Made by a program: the position numbers and the translations under genes | Origin: Legionella rubrilucens | GTDB taxonomy: Bacteria > Pseudomonadota > Gammaproteobacteria > Legionellales > Legionellaceae | Reading direction: 5' to 3' | Length of the DNA: 64,000 nt | Assembly: GCF_001468125.1 (NCBI RefSeq) | Contig: NZ_LNYT01000007.1 | Span: forward strand, 709,803-773,802 | Notes under the pieces: model-generated | The model's input: only the letters and a program-made list of their open reading frames with translations | The model's database searches: none | Told to the model about the DNA's origin: nothing | In this document: piece after piece, positions 1-10,090 of the stretch | Layout of the letters: every line of letters starts with the position of its first letter | Numbering within the stretch: the stretch's first letter is position 1

Positions 1-1553
1 AAGACGATTCATCCAATTTATGGATTTACCTGTTGTTGATACTGGCTGCCGGTGGCCTCGGCGCTTTTACCTGGCTTTTCCTGAAACAAAAAGCAAACCG
101 CCGCAATTCCCTGTCGGAGCCGGATGATCATCCGAATCAGGATATACCTCCTCTACCCGTCAAGCCGCTGCTGCAGACTCAGGCCATTGAGCCCGAGCGC
201 TCAGAGGACACCGAAAGCCCGGCAGACTCTACCGGCGCTTTGAGCGATGGCGATAAAACAACCACCGACAAACCCCGGTCTAAATCCAAATCCAAATCCA
301 AAGACGCATTAATCATTCACCAGGCAGCCATTGAACCGGCTGCAGTCAGTGTGGAGCCGACAGACAGCTCCCCGGCGGAGGAGCCGGCCGCGGCAAGTGC
401 CCTGGACGAAACGAGACCTGATGTCAACGAGACGGTGGCTGAACAAGCCATTGAAAGTCCTGCCGTTGTGAAAGAGCCTGTACAGCCGGAACCGCCGATG
501 GCCATTCATGATAATGAAGAGCCTCTCGCCTACGAGTTGACCGAAGAGCCTGCTGCTGTTGCTGACGAAGCGGAAAAGGCGTCTGAGAAAAAAGAATTCA
601 AGCGGCCTTTAAGTGATCTGCTGAAAACCGCGGCCGATTACCCCGTCGAGGTGGTGGGTATAGACAGTCAGGTGCATGAGGCAAAGCAACCGGAGACGCC
701 CGCTGAAGAAGAACCTGCACCCATTCAAGAGGAAACTTCCGAATCCGACCATTTTGTGCTTGATTTTGAACCCAGTCTTGAAAAAATGGTGGAAGAGAAC
801 AAGCAAAAGCAAACGGTTTCTGAGGAAGTGGAGCAGGCTGCGGAGGATGGACTTGATTTTATTTCAACCCCCATTGAAACAAAGGCAGAGGAAAAGGCGG
901 CCTTACCTGAGGTGGAGACAAGGGATGATCATGCTCTGGATTTTGAGGCTGGTTTGCATTACGAACCGGAAAGACTCAAACCTGAAAAGGCCGAAAGCCA
1001 AACCATCGAATCGCCTGAGATAGACGAACTGCTAAAATTTGACGAGGAGGCCAATGAGGAAGGCCCGGTCATCCATTTTGACAACCCTGCCGAGGAAGAG
1101 AAACCAGACGACGTTAACGCCGCACCGCTTAAACCGGAACCAGAACAAAAGCCTGGAAAATCCACTAAAGCCAGTCAGAAAGATGACTATGAATTTGACA
1201 CCATCGCGCTCGACAACCCGGAAGCAGACGATGAGCCGTTTGCCGCGGCAAACGAGGGGGATAATGAATTTAACTTCGAGGCTGAGTTTAGTGGGGATGA
1301 TTCTGTAGCCGACCTCCCTGTTGAGGCTGATGAGGTAGCCGATGAATCGGAAGAAAGTAAGAGCTCGGCTGAAGAACAGAAGCTGGTGAAAAGTAAAAAA
1401 GCCCTGGATACCCTGATGGCTTTGGCGAAAACTTACCTTAGTATGGATGATCATGAGGCTGCCAGGCAGTCCCTGCAGGAAATCGTCGAATTCGGTAATA
1501 AAAAACAACGCGCGGAAGCTCAGAAACTGCTGGATGAAATGGATAAAAAATAA
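1..1553 (+). CDS. fimV: FimV-like peptidoglycan/pilus-assembly hub protein, 3' part
   Basis: The reading frame is open from the first bases (codons in phase with base 3), so the gene starts upstream and only the C-terminal part, a little over 510 residues, is present. It begins with a transmembrane helix (a stretch including LLLILAAGGLGAFTWLFL) and a short basic stop-transfer segment. About 400 very acidic, Glu/Pro/Ala-rich residues follow, with repeated LDFE/LDFI-type motifs. The last 50 residues form a TPR-like helical pair (ALDTLMALAKTYLSMDD...), the layout of the FimV C-terminal domain. FimV-family proteins are inner-membrane proteins with a periplasmic LysM region and a cytoplasmic acidic tail that organise polar structures such as type IV pili. 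The LysM region would lie outside the window. The name rests on architecture; the acidic part cannot be aligned by eye. Confidence 0.8.
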   Translation, partial: DDSSNLWIYLLLILAAGGLGAFTWLFLKQKANRRNSLSEPDDHPNQDIPPLPVKPLLQTQAIEPERSEDTESPADSTGALSDGDKTTTDKPRSKSKSKSKDALIIHQAAIEPAAVSVEPTDSSPAEEPAAASALDETRPDVNETVAEQAIESPAVVKEPVQPEPPMAIHDNEEPLAYELTEEPAAVADEAEKASEKKEFKRPLSDLLKTAADYPVEVVGIDSQVHEAKQPETPAEEEPAPIQEETSESDHFVLDFEPSLEKMVEENKQKQTVSEEVEQAAEDGLDFISTPIETKAEEKAALPEVETRDDHALDFEAGLHYEPERLKPEKAESQTIESPEIDELLKFDEEANEEGPVIHFDNPAEEEKPDDVNAAPLKPEPEQKPGKSTKASQKDDYEFDTIALDNPEADDEPFAAANEGDNEFNFEAEFSGDDSVADLPVEADEVADESEESKSSAEEQKLVKSKKALDTLMALAKTYLSMDDHEAARQSLQEIVEFGNKKQRAEAQKLLDEMDKK

Positions 1554-1638
1554 TCGTGTTCGTGAGGTTCACCTTTCACGGAAGCAGACTGGACAAACGC
1601 GGGCTGGTGTTATACATTGACCCTTTTGGGCAGGAATA

Positions 1639-2430
1639 GTGATGCGTATTGCCTTAGGGGTTGAATACGATGGATGCCAGTACCATGGCTGGCAAGCACA
1701 AACTGGCCTGCATACCGTTCAGCAAGTTATCGAATCAGCGCTGTCAAGAGTCGCTGATTGTCCGATTAGCGTTGTTTGTGCAGGCAGGACGGATACAGGC
1801 GTCCATGCAACCAACCAGATTATCCATTTTGATTGCGACAAGGAACGAACCATTCGTTCCTGGATTCACGGCGCCAATTCGTTTTTACCCAAAGACGTCT
1901 GCGTAAAGTGGGGGCGGGAAATGCCGGATGAATTCAACGCGCGTTACTCAGCCTTGTCTCGCCGTTACCGTTACATTATTTACAATGCATCGATACGCCC
2001 TGCTCTGCTGAGGGGGAATGTGACCTGGCAGTATCGGCTCTTAGACCATCAATTGATGGCGGAGGCCAGCAAATACTTAGTCGGTGAAAATGATTTTACT
2101 TCGTTTCGTTCCGTCGAATGCCAATCCAATACGCCGATGCGCAACGTGCATCAATTGCAGGTGGCACGTATGGGTGATTTAATCGTCATTGACATTACCG
2201 CCAATGCCTTTCTTCATCACATGGTGAGAAACATTGCCGGCGTGCTCATTGCCGTGGGTTCCGGCAAAAAGCCGGTAGAGTGGGTAAAAGAAGTGCTTCT
2301 GGCCCGCGACAGGCGCCTTGGCGCAGAAACCGCACCGCCTTATGGCCTTTATCTGGTAGCGGTTACTTATCCCAAGGAGTACGGCGTGATGCAAATGGCA
2401 CCCGGACCTTTGTTTCTTGGAGAGCGTTGA
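1639..2430 (+). CDS. truA: tRNA pseudouridine(38-40) synthase TruA
   Basis: TruA converts uridines 38-40 of the tRNA anticodon arm to pseudouridine. The 263-residue length fits the family. The catalytic aspartate lies in the motif GRTDTGVHA (D52). The dimer/RNA-binding part contains FTSFRSVECQS and the C-terminal HHMVRNIAGVLIAVG, all typical of TruA. The start can be GTG at 1639 or ATG at 1642; the ATG sits six bases behind an AGGA and is favoured. The gene directly precedes trpF (stop at 2430, next start at 2431), a gene order seen in many gammaproteobacteria. Confidence 0.95.
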   Translation: MMRIALGVEYDGCQYHGWQAQTGLHTVQQVIESALSRVADCPISVVCAGRTDTGVHATNQIIHFDCDKERTIRSWIHGANSFLPKDVCVKWGREMPDEFNARYSALSRRYRYIIYNASIRPALLRGNVTWQYRLLDHQLMAEASKYLVGENDFTSFRSVECQSNTPMRNVHQLQVARMGDLIVIDITANAFLHHMVRNIAGVLIAVGSGKKPVEWVKEVLLARDRRLGAETAPPYGLYLVAVTYPKEYGVMQMAPGPLFLGER

Positions 2431-3054
2431 TTGACCTCAAATCGCATAAGAATAAAGATGTGCGGTATGACCCGCGAGGACGAGGTCCGGCAGGCGGCAG
2501 CAATCGGAGCGGATGCGGCGGGGTTTATTTTTTATGACCGAAGCAAGCGGTCTATTTCAATCCAGCAGGCCTATGAATTGATGCAGGCGATGCCTCCGTT
2601 GATGAGCGCCGTCGCTGTGGTCGTTAATCCGAAGACGGCACTGGTTGATGAAATTGTGAGAAAATTACCGATTCAATGCCTGCAGTTTCATGGCGATGAA
2701 TCCCCTGAGTTTTGTGAGCAGTTTGCCTTTCCCTACATCAAGGCTATTCCGGCGGTTTCTGCGGAGGCGATTGTAAGGGCTGCAGACCATTATACCGCCG
2801 CCAGGGCTATCCTGCTTGATACGCCTTGCGATTCCCGCGGCGGCAGCGGCAAGGTGTTTGATTGGCGTACCATTCCTCCATTGCTCGATAAAGCGGTGAT
2901 CATGGCGGGCGGGCTGCATGCCGGCAATGTCAGGGAAGCGGTCAGCATTTATCGCCCCTATGCGGTGGATGTGTGCAGCGGCATTGAATCGGCCCCCGGA
3001 ATTAAAGATCATCATCAAATGAAATTATTTGTTCAGGCCTTAGGAGACATGTAG
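2431..3054 (+). CDS. trpF: Phosphoribosylanthranilate isomerase TrpF
   Basis: TrpF performs the Amadori rearrangement of N-(5-phosphoribosyl)anthranilate in tryptophan synthesis. The 207-residue (beta/alpha)8 protein carries the first-strand motif IRIKMCGMTRED with the catalytic cysteine at residue 11, QFHGDE in the middle, and GGSGKVFDW plus MAGGLHAGNV phosphate-binding motifs near the C-terminus. The start is taken as TTG at 2431, immediately after the truA stop; the next in-frame ATG (2458) would delete the first beta strand. It is directly followed by trpB with no spacer, so trpF-trpB-trpA form one transcription unit. Other trp genes (trpE, D, C) are not in the window. Confidence 0.95.
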   Translation: MTSNRIRIKMCGMTREDEVRQAAAIGADAAGFIFYDRSKRSISIQQAYELMQAMPPLMSAVAVVVNPKTALVDEIVRKLPIQCLQFHGDESPEFCEQFAFPYIKAIPAVSAEAIVRAADHYTAARAILLDTPCDSRGGSGKVFDWRTIPPLLDKAVIMAGGLHAGNVREAVSIYRPYAVDVCSGIESAPGIKDHHQMKLFVQALGDM

Positions 3055-4254
3055 ATGCGTTTCAGCGATCTTCCTGATGAACACGGCCATTTTGGCCCGT
3101 ATGGCGGTGTGTTTGTTGCCGATACCTTAATGCAGGCTTTGCAGCAGTTAAAGACAGCCTATGAAAAATACCGTTTGGATCCTGATTTTCTGGCGGAACT
3201 GACGTCAGAATTGAAGGATTATGTCGGTCGAGCTACCCCCTTATACCATGCAGAACGGTTGAGCAGACAACTGGGCGGGGCAGGTATCTATTTAAAGCGC
3301 GAAGATCTTAATCATACCGGCGCACATAAAATCAACAATACCGTGGGACAGGGGTTATTGGCCAAGCGCATGGGCAAGACCCGCATCATCGCTGAAACCG
3401 GTGCCGGCCAGCATGGCGTGGCTTCCGCCACGGTGGCAGCCAAACTGGGTCTTGAATGTGTCGTGTACATGGGCTCGGAAGACATCAAACGCCAGGCCAG
3501 CAATGTTTATCGAATGAAACTTTTGGGTGCTGAGGTGGTGCCAGTCACCGCCGGTTCCAAAACCCTGAAAGATGCCCTGAATGAAGCCATGCGCGATTGG
3601 GTAAGTAACATCGACAACACCTTCTACATTATCGGCACCGTGGCAGGTCCCCATCCTTATCCGCAGATTGTCCGTGATTTTCAGGCTGTGATTGGCCGTG
3701 AAGCCCGTGCGCAAATGCTTGAAAAAACCGGTGCTCTGCCGGATGCGCTGGTGGCCTGTGTGGGGGGCGGTTCGAATGCCATGGGGCTGTTTTATCCTTT
3801 CCTGGATGATGAGTCTGTCGCCATTTATGGCGTCGAAGCGGCGGGCAAAGGGATTGAAAGCGGTGAACACGCTGCTTCATTGATTGCAGGTAAACCCGGC
3901 GTCCTGCATGGCAACCGCACTTACCTGCTGTGTGATGAAAACGGCCAAATCAAAGACACTCACTCCATCTCCGCAGGGCTTGATTATCCCGGCGTGGGGC
4001 CTGAGCATGCCTATCTAAAAGATCAGGGCCGTGTCCAGTACGTGCCCATCACCGATGAAGAGGCCCTTCAGGCATTCCGTACCCTGACACGGACAGAAGG
4101 CATTATTCCGGCACTGGAATCCAGTCATGCGGTGGCGTATGCCATGAAGCTGGCAAAGACCATGGCGCCTAACCAACGAATCATTGTCAATTTGTCGGGA
4201 CGCGGCGACAAAGACATGCATACCATTGCCGCGATTGACAATCTGACCATTTAA
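3055..4254 (+). CDS. trpB: Tryptophan synthase beta chain
   Basis: The beta subunit condenses indole with L-serine using pyridoxal phosphate. The 399-residue length is normal for TrpB1. The PLP lysine is in the motif HTGAHKINN (K92), followed by the catalytic glutamate in ETGAGQHG. The phosphate-binding glycine loop GGGSNAMG and the C-terminal [12 protein letters not shown] are present. The ATG at 3055 follows the trpF stop directly, and trpA follows after 15 bases. Nothing unusual was seen in the sequence. Confidence 0.98.
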   Translation: MRFSDLPDEHGHFGPYGGVFVADTLMQALQQLKTAYEKYRLDPDFLAELTSELKDYVGRATPLYHAERLSRQLGGAGIYLKREDLNHTGAHKINNTVGQGLLAKRMGKTRIIAETGAGQHGVASATVAAKLGLECVVYMGSEDIKRQASNVYRMKLLGAEVVPVTAGSKTLKDALNEAMRDWVSNIDNTFYIIGTVAGPHPYPQIVRDFQAVIGREARAQMLEKTGALPDALVACVGGGSNAMGLFYPFLDDESVAIYGVEAAGKGIESGEHAASLIAGKPGVLHGNRTYLLCDENGQIKDTHSISAGLDYPGVGPEHAYLKDQGRVQYVPITDEEALQAFRTLTRTEGIIPALESSHAVAYAMKLAKTMAPNQRIIVNLSGRGDKDMHTIAAIDNLTI

Positions 4255-4269
4255 CGCAGGCAGGACGTA

Positions 4270-5073
4270 ATGAATCGAATTGATGCATGTTTAAAACGAT
4301 TGCAAAACAGCAATAAAAAAGCCTTAAGCCCTTATATCACGGCCGGGGATTTGCAGCCTGAAAGAACCGTGGAGTTGATGCACGCGCTGGTCAATGCTGG
4401 CGCTGATATTCTCGAGATCGGTATCCCTTTCTCCGATCCCATGGCGGAGGGGCCGGTGATTCAGGCGGCTATGGAGCGTTCGTTGCAAAACGGCACGACC
4501 TTGAAAACGGTTTTGCAGTACGTGACAGAATTTCGCCAAAAGGATGTCACCACGCCCATCATTCTGATGGGGTATGTTAATCCGGTGGAAATTCATGGCT
4601 ATGAGCGTTTCGCCCGTGAGGCGAAAGCAGCGGGTGTGGATGGCACCATTTTAGTGGATTTGCCGCCCGAAGAAAGTGAAGAGGTTGCTGGAATCTGGCG
4701 TGAGTCAGGGCTTTATATGATTTATCTCTGCTCACCGACTACCAGCGATGAACGCATGGATCGCATCAATCGCTTCGCGCAGGGTTATCTTTATTACGTG
4801 TCCTTAAAAGGGGTAACCGGCGCCAGCAGCTTTGCCCTGGATGAGGTCAGAAAACACTATCAGCATCGTCAATCGCAAACCCGCTTGCCGCTTATGGTAG
4901 GATTTGGTATTAAAACGGCAGACATGGCCGCTCAGGTGGCCGATTTTGCCGACGGAGTGATTGTGGGAGCTGCGCTGGTGGAACGCCTCTTCGACAGTTA
5001 TAAGCGTAAGGACGATTACATTTTACAAGGCGTGACTCTGATTGCAGACATGCGCCGCGCCATCGATGAATAA
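4270..5073 (+). CDS. trpA: Tryptophan synthase alpha chain
   Basis: The alpha subunit cleaves indole-3-glycerol phosphate and passes indole to TrpB through a tunnel. The 267-residue TIM barrel has the catalytic glutamate in LEIGIPFSDP (E49). At the position of the second classical catalytic residue, Asp60 of the enteric enzyme, this protein has glutamate (PMAEGPVIQ, E60); the same acidic substitution occurs in other bacterial TrpA proteins. The loop GVTGAS and the phosphate site GFGIKTADM are intact. Its stop codon overlaps the glnS start by one base (TAATG), so the downstream synthetase gene is probably translationally coupled. Confidence 0.96.
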   Translation: MNRIDACLKRLQNSNKKALSPYITAGDLQPERTVELMHALVNAGADILEIGIPFSDPMAEGPVIQAAMERSLQNGTTLKTVLQYVTEFRQKDVTTPIILMGYVNPVEIHGYERFAREAKAAGVDGTILVDLPPEESEEVAGIWRESGLYMIYLCSPTTSDERMDRINRFAQGYLYYVSLKGVTGASSFALDEVRKHYQHRQSQTRLPLMVGFGIKTADMAAQVADFADGVIVGAALVERLFDSYKRKDDYILQGVTLIADMRRAIDE

Positions 5074-6740
5074 TGGATAAAAACATGACAGAAAGCAGTG
5101 AAAAAAGAGCCCATTTTATACGCCAGTTGATTACCGACGAATTAGCCAGCGGCAAACATCAACAAGTCGTGACCCGTTTTCCGCCGGAGCCCAATGGTTA
5201 CCTTCACGTAGGCCATGCCAAATCCATCTGCCTGAATTTTGGTCTTGCCGAGGAATTCAAAGGGCGTTGCTATCTTCGATTTGACGATACCAATCCCATT
5301 AAGGAAGAAGAAGAATTTGTCAATGCCATCATCGACGATGTGAAATGGCTGGGCTTTGAGTGGTGCGACATGACGCATTCCTCAGACTATTATCAACAAC
5401 TCTATGATTACGCGGTGCTGTTGATCAAGGCAGGGAAAGCCTATGTTGACAGCTTAAGCATGGACGAAATCCGCTCTTACCGCGGCACATTGCAGATGCC
5501 AGGTAAAGAGAGCCCTTACCGTAATCGGTCCATGGAGGAAAATCTTGATTTGTTTGAACGGATGAAAGCCGGGGAGTTCCCTGATGGCGCCCATGTGCTT
5601 AGAGCGCGCATCGACATGCAGTCGGGTAATGTGAACATGCGCGATCCGGTTTTATATCGCATACGCCATGCCAGCCATCAGCGCACGGGTGACGAGTGGT
5701 GCATTTACCCCATGTACGATTATGCGCACCCCATCTCCGATGCCCTGGAGCATATCACGCACTCCCTGTGTACCCTGGAGTTCCAGGATCACCGCCCATT
5801 GTATGACTGGTTCATTGAAAACCTGCCGGTGCCTGCCCGCCCCGTGCAGACGGAGTTCGCCCGCTTAAACCTTTCCCATACGGTGACCAGTAAACGCAAA
5901 TTACGCGAACTGGTTGAGAAAAAAATAGTCTCCGGCTGGGATGATCCGCGTCTGCCGACTTTGCGGGGCATGCGTAAACGCGGCTATCCACCGGCGGCTA
6001 TACGCCAATTTTGTGAAATGATCGGTATCTCCCGCAGCGATTCAGTCATTGACATGTCCCTGCTCGAAGAATGTGTTCGGGATGAATTAAATAAAGTGTC
6101 GAAACGTGCGCTCTGTGTGCTGGAGCCGCTTAAAATCGTCATTGACAATTACCCTGTCGATCAGGTTGAAGAGTTAACCGCGGCTTTCCATCCTCAGGAT
6201 GCCAATGCCGGAAGCCGCACGCTGCCATTCAGTCGCGAGCTTTACATTGAGTGCTCCGACTTTATGGAAGATCCGCCCAAGGATTATTTCCGTTTAGCAC
6301 CGGGGCGGGAAGTGCGTTTGCGTAATGCCTATGTTATCCGTGCCAATCAGGTTATTCATGATGATAACGGGCAGATTATCGAAGTACGCTGTACCTATGA
6401 TCCAGACACCTTAGGCAAAAACCCGCCTGATCGCAAAGTGAAAGGGGTGATTCACTGGGTGTCGAGTCAACACGCTTACCCGGTTAAAATCCATCAATAC
6501 GATCGGTTATTTAATGACGCGAACCCGGCGCGCGAGGAGGATTTCCTGCAATTCCTTAATAAGGATTCCTTACAGGTTCGTGAGGGATTTTGCGAACCCT
6601 CGCTGGCGAAACAACCTGTGGGGGAAACCTTCCAGTTTGAACGGTTAGGGTATTATTGCGTCAACGAGGTGGAAAATCATAAGGTCATGGCCTTTCACCG
6701 CATTGTCGGACTAAAGGATACCTGGGGCAAAACGAGCTAA
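5073..6740 (+). CDS. glnS: Glutaminyl-tRNA synthetase
   Basis: GlnS attaches glutamine to tRNA-Gln in the cytoplasm. The 555-residue class I synthetase has the HIGH-type motif PEPNGYLHVGHAKS near residues 35-48 and the KMSKS equivalent VTSKRKLREL. The C-terminal half carries the two beta-barrel anticodon-binding domains. Two starts are possible: ATG at 5073, overlapping the trpA stop, and ATG at 5085; the first is used here. Linkage to trp genes upstream and cysS downstream (nine-base gap) makes a mixed tryptophan/aminoacylation operon. Confidence 0.97.
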   Translation: MDKNMTESSEKRAHFIRQLITDELASGKHQQVVTRFPPEPNGYLHVGHAKSICLNFGLAEEFKGRCYLRFDDTNPIKEEEEFVNAIIDDVKWLGFEWCDMTHSSDYYQQLYDYAVLLIKAGKAYVDSLSMDEIRSYRGTLQMPGKESPYRNRSMEENLDLFERMKAGEFPDGAHVLRARIDMQSGNVNMRDPVLYRIRHASHQRTGDEWCIYPMYDYAHPISDALEHITHSLCTLEFQDHRPLYDWFIENLPVPARPVQTEFARLNLSHTVTSKRKLRELVEKKIVSGWDDPRLPTLRGMRKRGYPPAAIRQFCEMIGISRSDSVIDMSLLEECVRDELNKVSKRALCVLEPLKIVIDNYPVDQVEELTAAFHPQDANAGSRTLPFSRELYIECSDFMEDPPKDYFRLAPGREVRLRNAYVIRANQVIHDDNGQIIEVRCTYDPDTLGKNPPDRKVKGVIHWVSSQHAYPVKIHQYDRLFNDANPAREEDFLQFLNKDSLQVREGFCEPSLAKQPVGETFQFERLGYYCVNEVENHKVMAFHRIVGLKDTWGKTS

Positions 6741-6749
6741 GAGGAAGGC

Positions 6750-8117
6750 ATGTTATATTTATACAATTCACTGACCCGAAAAAAAGAACAATTTGTACCC
6801 ATTCATCCGGGAAAAATCGGCTTGTATGCCTGCGGCATTACGGTGTATGACCGTTGTCATTTAGGCCATGCCCGTTCCATGGTGGCCTTTGATGTCATGG
6901 TCCGTTTTCTGCGTGCTGAAGGTTATGACGTGACGTATGTCAGAAACATTACCGACATTGATGATAAAATCATTGTCCGCGCTAATGAGCGGCACATGCC
7001 GATTGATCAGCTGACATCCCTTTACATTGAAGCCATGCATGAAGATGCCCGTGCCCTGAATATTCTGCCGCCCGATGTGGAGCCTCGTGCTACGGCCCAT
7101 ATTGAAGCCATTATTCGCCTAATCGAACGTTTGATGGCAAAAGGCTTTGCCTACGTCAGCGACAATGGCGATGTCTGTTTTGAGGTTGAGCGTTTTGAAG
7201 CCTATGGCAAACTGTCCAATAAAGAAATTGAGAACTTAATTGCCGGGGCGCGCATCGACGTTGTCAGGGAAAAGCGCTCGCCGCTTGATTTTGTGCTGTG
7301 GAAGAAAGCCAAAGCCTCAGAACCCAGCTGGCCTTCACCCTGGGGTGATGGCCGCCCAGGCTGGCATATTGAATGTTCTGCCATGGCGATGCAGGAATTG
7401 GGCGAACAATTTGATATTCATGGCGGCGGCCTGGATTTGCAGTTCCCGCATCACGAAAATGAAATTGCCCAGAGCGAGGCAGCCAGCGAAAAACCGTTTG
7501 CCAATTATTGGCTGCACGTCGGCATGCTGCAGGTTAATAATGAGAAGATGGCGAAATCAGTCGGGAATTTTTTCACGATTCAGGATGTCTTGAAAAAACA
7601 CCATGCGGAAGCGATCCGCTATTTCCTGTTAAGCAGTCATTACCGCAGTCCCCTGAATTATTCCGAAGAGAATCTGCATAATGCCCGCAAGGCGTTGGCG
7701 CGACTTTATCAATCCATCAAAGACATTCACTGGGATGACTCGTTGACCCTGCATGAAAAATGGGAAGCAGCGTTCGCCGCAGCCATGAATGACGATTTCA
7801 ATACCCCTGTAGCCTTGTCTGTGTTATTTGATCTCAGTCATGAAGTCAATAAAACCCGCGATCCGCAACTGGCTTTAACACTTAAGCATTTAGCCGGTGT
7901 GTTAGGGCTCATGCAATCCAATCCCCTGGATTTCCTGCAGGCTGGTTTGAATGAAGAAGACAAGGAGGGCATTGAACAATTGATTCAGGAACGTCTGCAG
8001 GCACGCGCTAACAAGAACTGGGCCCGTGCTGATGAAATCCGGGATTCATTGGCTAAGTCAGGAATCGAGTTATTAGACGGCCCGCAGGGGACAACCTGGC
8101 GAAAAGTCAGCGATTAA
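6750..8117 (+). CDS. cysS: Cysteinyl-tRNA synthetase
   Basis: CysS charges tRNA-Cys with cysteine. The 455-residue class I enzyme has the HIGH-type motif CHLGHARS, the zinc ligand region (CGITVYD early and WHIECSAMA in the middle, with [10 protein letters not shown]) and the KMSKS equivalent [10 protein letters not shown]. The C-terminal DALR-like helical domain ends in the usual [14 protein letters not shown]. It follows glnS by nine bases with a GAGG ribosome-binding site and is the last gene of this plus-strand run; no convincing terminator hairpin was seen behind it. Confidence 0.98.
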   Translation: MLYLYNSLTRKKEQFVPIHPGKIGLYACGITVYDRCHLGHARSMVAFDVMVRFLRAEGYDVTYVRNITDIDDKIIVRANERHMPIDQLTSLYIEAMHEDARALNILPPDVEPRATAHIEAIIRLIERLMAKGFAYVSDNGDVCFEVERFEAYGKLSNKEIENLIAGARIDVVREKRSPLDFVLWKKAKASEPSWPSPWGDGRPGWHIECSAMAMQELGEQFDIHGGGLDLQFPHHENEIAQSEAASEKPFANYWLHVGMLQVNNEKMAKSVGNFFTIQDVLKKHHAEAIRYFLLSSHYRSPLNYSEENLHNARKALARLYQSIKDIHWDDSLTLHEKWEAAFAAAMNDDFNTPVALSVLFDLSHEVNKTRDPQLALTLKHLAGVLGLMQSNPLDFLQAGLNEEDKEGIEQLIQERLQARANKNWARADEIRDSLAKSGIELLDGPQGTTWRKVSD

Positions 8118-8197
8118 GCACAATCAGGGCTCTTGGGCTATAGTTAGTTTATCGTTGATTAAACGAAGATTCTTTTTAAGTCCGGGAGCTCAAAGTA

Positions 8198-10090
8198 ATG
8201 ATTATTGCTGATAAGCCCTGTAGTGACGTCACCCATTTTTTTCTGAATCGACTCGCCAGCAGAGCGCGGTTAAGGCTTTGTCTTTTAGTTTTCATCAGCC
8301 TCCTGGCTGTATGGCCTGTTCATCAAGCAGCGGCGCAAACCCGCAGCACCTCCCTTTTTCTGCAGTCAACTGAAGAAACCAAAGGGTCTTATGGCCTTTC
8401 GACCCGCAATAATAATCAATTACTGACGGCATCAGCCCCTAAAGTCATCCGGTTGTTTAATGTGATTGAAAAACAATTTGAGGGCGTGTTTTATACCCTG
8501 AGTGAAGTGAGCAGTTTTCCTCTGGATTTGACTCTTATTCCGCCAAATCCCTCACGTGATGTCCCGGGAGGGATTGCCATCAGCAGTTTTCTGGATGGCC
8601 GGGTTATTACCGTACTTAATAATGGCAGTGTGGTTCAATCCAATATGGAGGCCTTTCAATTATTACCGGAAACGGGCCTGTACAAGGCTACCTTTGGTCC
8701 CAGCCTGCTGGGCGTAGACGGCATTGCCTATCGACGTCAGGATGATCGCCTGTATGTTGCAGGATTTGATCCGTATAATCTTTATGAACTGGATTGGCGG
8801 GGATCCTTGCCGCGTCCTATCCCCTTATTGCCGTTTTTACCGGAAGGACGATGGCTGAATTCATTTCAGTTTGGCCCGGATGGGTTGCTTTATGCACCCG
8901 ATGTGGTGCATGGCCAAATTGTTGTCATTAATGTGGAAACCGGGGTAGTGACCCCGCTGGTTGAAAACATTGATAAACCGGCTGCTGTGAAAGTAGACCG
9001 GGATGGTCTGGTCTATTTTATCGGAAGACGTACCGGCCATGTTTACCGGCATGATCCCTTGCGCGAAGAAACCGTGTTGTTGGCAACGCTTCCACCCGGT
9101 CTTGATAATCTAACGCTGGATCGCTCAGGCGATAAAGTCTACGTCACCAATAATCAGAATCAGATTTTTGAAATTGATGTCGCTACCCGTACAACGGAGA
9201 TTCTGTTTGATTCGCCGGTAGCGCAAATGTGGGATTTTGCCTATGATTCGGATCGGCGTTCCCTGTATGTTACTGATCTTGCATCGGTTAAGGAATTCAA
9301 TGCCAAGGATGCCAGTCTTGAAAGCCGCTTTGTGTTTTCAGATTTTAATTCAGGCCTTACCAATCTTAATTTTCACGCCACCAGTTTAACCCTCGATGAC
9401 AGTCAGGAAGGGAAAATCATATTAACCGACATGTTTCTGGGTAATATTCTAGTCCTTAATCGGGCAGATTATTCCATCCATGATCAAACACTGACTGGTG
9501 ACTACACCGGATTATGGTATAAGCAACCCTCCTCCACCGTGCGGGTAGAAAACAATGGGGGGGAGTATTATCTGGCGGCCAGTTTACTGGAGGGTACGAT
9601 TGTTAAAATTTCTCACAATGGCGGCATTGAATCCAGTAATGTCGTGGTCGAGTCCTTTGCCTCAGGGTTGGCTGCGCCGACGAAGCTTAAAATTTACCAG
9701 GGCTATGTCTATGTCGTTGAGTTAGGGCAGACGACCACAGGTATGGTCAACAGCGGGAAAATCAGCCGCATTTCGCTGGCTAATCCACGCATTAAAGAAG
9801 TATTGGTCAGCAATCTTTCAGAGCCTCAGGGGCTTGATATCGTCGATGATGTCATGTACTTCATTGAATCAAAAACCAGGCGCCTGTTAAAAGCGTCCGC
9901 GCTGAATCCCGGTACGGCAGAGGTGGTGGAAGAAAATCTTGATTTAAGCAACGACCTGATTGTTTCGCAGCTCACCCCGGTCGCTCAGGCAACACCTCCG
10001 GCTGCTGTCGCTGTTCCTCCTCAAGCGGAGAAACTATTCGTCATGGAGACACAGCCCAATGCGATTCGTCTGTTTGAAGAAGAGGATTAG
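8198..10090 (+). CDS. Secreted beta-propeller (NHL/SMP-30-like) protein, function unknown
   Basis: The 630-residue protein starts with an extended N-region (about 25 residues), then a hydrophobic signal core (LCLLVFISLLAVWPVHQAAA) with a probable cleavage after AAA or AQA near residue 46. The rest is beta-rich with repeated blade-like units containing patterns such as DGLLYAPDVVHGQIVVINVE, DGLVYFIGRRTGHVYR and DKVYVTNNQNQIFEID, which suggests one or two propellers of NHL, YncE or SMP-30 type. A GGGAG ribosome-binding site precedes the ATG. The end overlaps the 3' end of the convergent lspE by four bases. It lies next to the type II secretion genes and has a signal peptide, so it could be a secreted substrate, but nothing in the sequence proves this. 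No enzyme motif was recognised. Confidence 0.7.
   Translation: MIIADKPCSDVTHFFLNRLASRARLRLCLLVFISLLAVWPVHQAAAQTRSTSLFLQSTEETKGSYGLSTRNNNQLLTASAPKVIRLFNVIEKQFEGVFYTLSEVSSFPLDLTLIPPNPSRDVPGGIAISSFLDGRVITVLNNGSVVQSNMEAFQLLPETGLYKATFGPSLLGVDGIAYRRQDDRLYVAGFDPYNLYELDWRGSLPRPIPLLPFLPEGRWLNSFQFGPDGLLYAPDVVHGQIVVINVETGVVTPLVENIDKPAAVKVDRDGLVYFIGRRTGHVYRHDPLREETVLLATLPPGLDNLTLDRSGDKVYVTNNQNQIFEIDVATRTTEILFDSPVAQMWDFAYDSDRRSLYVTDLASVKEFNAKDASLESRFVFSDFNSGLTNLNFHATSLTLDDSQEGKIILTDMFLGNILVLNRADYSIHDQTLTGDYTGLWYKQPSSTVRVENNGGEYYLAASLLEGTIVKISHNGGIESSNVVVESFASGLAAPTKLKIYQGYVYVVELGQTTTGMVNSGKISRISLANPRIKEVLVSNLSEPQGLDIVDDVMYFIESKTRRLLKASALNPGTAEVVEENLDLSNDLIVSQLTPVAQATPPAAVAVPPQAEKLFVMETQPNAIRLFEEED

Noticed and set aside
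1032..1508. Minus-strand reading frame of 158 codons opposite fimV
   Set aside because: It is a shadow of the acidic, low-complexity fimV sequence, with no start context and Phe/Leu-rich composition as expected from the antisense of Glu/Lys codons.
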